Source of the DNA: Vibrio ishigakensis
GTDB taxonomy: Bacteria; Pseudomonadota; Gammaproteobacteria; Enterobacterales; Vibrionaceae
Direction of reading: 5' to 3'
NCBI RefSeq assembly: GCF_024347675.1
Contig: NZ_AP024882.1
Coordinates: forward strand, 620,001-684,000
DNA: 64,000 nt
Within the stretch, counting starts at the first letter, position 1. Each line of letters starts with the position of its first letter. A program made the position numbers and the translations under genes. Shown piece by piece: positions 63,499-64,000 of this stretch. Under the pieces are notes generated by a model that did not search any database, was not told the origin of the DNA, and saw only the letters and a list, made by a program, of their open reading frames with translations.

Positions 63499-64000
63499 AA
63501 TGGCTCCTTACTTATTGTTGGCACGAGATCATTATAGGCCGAACTGCATCCTGTGTATGTCATTATTAATAATTTACTCTCTCAATAAATTGTAACTTAT
63601 TGTTTTTATTGGGTAATAAATTTTGATCTTGATCGGACTTTTTATAAGGTTAATCGTTAAACTATTGTGTCGGTAATATTGCTGGTATGGTTTTTGTTTG
63701 TTGCTTTTTTGTGGGTTGTGAAAATGGACTGCGTTCTAGTTCGAAGCACTACTAGGCCCACCATATATAGAGTTAGTTCGATTTAAGCTTTTTTTGAGTG
63801 GTGGAAGTGGCGCTAGAAATATTCAATTATGTGTGGTTAAACCATTAACCAGTATGCATCTGGTCAATAAGAAGAAATGTGAGAATTTCATCACACTAAG
63901 CGCGCGTAAAGCCTTCTCCTATGAATAATTGTTAGATTAAACATTTTAATCATGTGTAATTAGCCCCTAATTAGGGATTAAAGTAGCGTTGGTCTTAGAT
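63499..64000 (+). promoter_or_regulatory. control region of an unseen rightward gene, LacI-type operators
   Basis: This 502-bp end of the window has no gene. It carries GGTTAAACCATTAACC (63835-63850) and GATTAAACATTTTAATC (63935-63951), 100 bp apart and in the same order as at 57200/57300, plus a partial box GGTTAATCGTTAAAC (63648-63662). TGTGA at 63878 with TCACA eight bases on is a possible CRP site. TTGTTA lies directly before the second operator. A target gene probably starts just past 64000. Confidence 0.7.

Overview
The window looks like chromosomal DNA of a marine Vibrio or a close relative. The evidence is a Vibrio-type CsrB RNA with a VarA/GacA box, many typical gammaproteobacterial families (RbsDACBKR, MngA/MngB, YnfA, YjaB-like GNAT), strong purine-rich ribosome binding sites and classical hairpin terminators. 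The mix of sugar and osmolyte uptake, ribose use, sulfatase and aa3 oxidase genes would suit a secondary chromosome, but that is inference. No rRNA, tRNA, CRISPR array, transposase or prophage gene was seen.

Layout. 1-1250: start of a GFA-family gene, the csrB regulatory RNA and a small conserved-looking ORF. 1265-2902: MscS-type channel. 3291-11156: an aa3-type cytochrome c oxidase block (coxB, coxA, ctaG, coxC, a reversed DUF2909-like gene, SURF1, a CxxxC membrane-anchored protein, ctaA, cyoE). 11206-15072: M3 peptidase, a flavodoxin-fold oxidoreductase with an extra SnoaL-like domain, and a divergent LysR. 15116-20926: mannosylglycerate locus mngR / mngA-mngB. 20978-28984: small proteins, lipoprotein, DHFR-like protein, ABC1 kinase, a homocysteine methyltransferase-BCCT transporter pair, DUF1330, GNAT, an endonuclease III relative and a membrane protein. 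29121-35121: complete ribose operon rbsDACBKR with an RbsR-like operator. 35151-38573: an acetyltransferase/VOC/small-protein operon divergent from an SgrR-like regulator.

38704-45882 is a sulfatase island: a secreted Cys-type sulfatase facing a leftward set of FKBP-N lipoprotein, anaerobic sulfatase maturase, orphan substrate-binding protein, LysR and predicted beta-barrel. 46042-50759 holds a GDSL esterase, YnfA, a GntR regulator, an Asp/Glu racemase, a small membrane protein and a lipoprotein. 50926-56025 is a probable catabolic cluster of unknown substrate (PhyH dioxygenase, beta-propeller protein, two Gfo/Idh/MocA dehydrogenases, AraC regulator). 56155-62498 is a LacI-controlled maltodextrin-type ABC importer (ATPase and two permeases, no binding protein) with a GH13 glycosidase, followed by an SGNH hydrolase and a small lipoprotein.

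The most notable non-coding signal is a pair of operator boxes (GGTTAA-N4-TTAACC, then G(G/A)TTAA-N5-TTAA(C/T)C) spaced exactly 100 bp apart, present upstream of the ABC operon and again at the right edge of the window. This suggests that the missing binding protein or another regulon member begins just past position 64000. Other unexplained signals are a 220-bp intergenic block full of mutually complementary 7-9-mers (27025-27244), a 16-bp inverted repeat in front of the SgrR-like gene, and hairpins bracketing rbsB.
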